Assembly (NCBI GenBank): GCA_902792005.1
Contig: CADAXW010000014.1
Location: forward strand, 1 to 53,673
DNA from: an uncultured Lachnospiraceae bacterium
Lineage (GTDB): Bacteria > Bacillota > Clostridia > Lachnospirales > Lachnospiraceae
DNA: 53,673 nucleotides
Direction: 5' to 3'
Below the pieces are notes generated by a model that did no database searches, was not told where the DNA came from, and worked only from the letters and a program-made list of their open reading frames with translations. Of this stretch, positions 53,506 to 53,673 are shown piece by piece. Position numbers and translations under genes: made by a program. Each line of letters begins with the position of its first letter. The first letter of the stretch is position 1.

Positions 53506-53583
53506 GCGTGACAACGGGGACAGTCCCTTTTGTCACGTTTTCCCGGGAAAACGTGACAATGGGGACTGTCCCCGTTGTCACGT
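53506..53583. repeat. 78-bp palindromic element, copy B (REPIN/MITE-like)
   Basis: Same plan as copy A: 32-bp arms (53506-53537 and 53552-53583) around a 14-base spacer, here TTTTCCCGGGAAAA, itself a perfect palindrome. A few arm bases differ from perfect pairing. It begins one base past the stop of the upstream partial gene and ends just before the next promoter. Confidence 0.93.
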
Positions 53584-53584
53584 T

Positions 53585-53673
53585 TCACTCCGAACTGATC
53601 TTTTCGAAGCGGTATTCCTGTTTGATCTCAGGATACTTTTCTTTATCCACGGGGCTCATGAACATGGCATAGG
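53585..53673 (-). CDS. C-terminal end of an unidentified gene, cut by window
   Basis: 28 codons of a minus-strand frame running in from the right edge, ending EKYPEIKQEYRFEKISSE then TGA (53585-53587). Too short to identify. The frame is inferred from being open to the edge and from the adjoining palindromic element, which starts right after its stop. Confidence 0.5.
   Translation of the reverse strand, partial: YAMFMSPVDKEKYPEIKQEYRFEKISSE

Overview
The window looks like a chromosomal segment from a low-to-mid GC Gram-positive anaerobe of the class Clostridia, most likely a Lachnospiraceae-type bacterium. This rests on gene order (ylxM-ffh-rpsP-khpA-rimM-trmD), a CIRCE-controlled htpG, a reverse-type rubrerythrin, a clostripain-family protease, a PanG-like reductase in the pan operon, and strong AGGAGG ribosome binding sites with many TTGACA/TATAAT promoters. 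No rRNA, phage, transposase gene or CRISPR array was recognised. There are two tRNA genes. Almost all sequence is coding, and no gene-free stretch exceeds about 230 bases.

Layout from left to right. At 1-4000 on the minus strand are htpG (3' end cut by the window), a small conserved protein and a transglutaminase-like membrane protein. At 4188-7438 on the plus strand is an FtsX-type ABC exporter (permease and ATPase) behind phased TTAATC repeats. From 7539 to 23724 are housekeeping and cofactor genes: a DUF3783 protein, argH with a small ORF, an FHA protein, pncB, typA, guaB, tRNA-Gly, birA, a patatin-like protein, an Lrp/AsnC regulator, a 49-residue membrane peptide, pyrE and the vitamin B5/CoA run panG-like, panB, panC, panD, coaBC. 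From 23939 to 32234 are a secreted or membrane C11 protease, an EAL c-di-GMP phosphodiesterase, rubrerythrin and a lipoprotein/response regulator/kinase operon. From 32363 to 37090 is the translation/SRP operon, followed by a nuclease-like protein and a Crh-like HPr. From 37177 to 42183 are mtaB, tRNA-Glu and an operon joining a HAD-DeoC fusion to a SpoIIE-type phosphatase and a STAS protein. From 42294 to 46999 are sbcC and a damaged-looking sbcD. From 47112 to 51952 is an accessory-looking block with a DNA-methyltransferase homologue, a possible HTH protein, an extradiol-dioxygenase/AMMECR1 fusion and the AmmeMemoRadiSam radical-SAM enzyme. The window ends with a secreted protein carrying cell-wall-binding repeats and the tail of another gene.

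Most striking points: (1) two enzymes, BirA and CoaBC, appear C-terminally shortened exactly where the promoter of the next transcription unit begins; the kinase gene at 29326 also ends inside the next promoter. (2) Intergenic palindromes of two kinds: tandem hairpins with TTC-type loops at three loci, including five in a row at 50974-51079, and two copies of a 78-bp element with 32-bp inverted arms and a 14-bp spacer. (3) A HAD phosphatase fused to deoxyribose-phosphate aldolase with a plausible internal start. (4) SbcC with a His/Asp-rich insert beside its zinc hook, paired with an SbcD lacking its first metal-binding motif. (5) An AmmeMemoRadiSam operon running into a methyltransferase with a DVPY instead of DPPY motif. 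All assignments are from reading the sequence; no database search was run.
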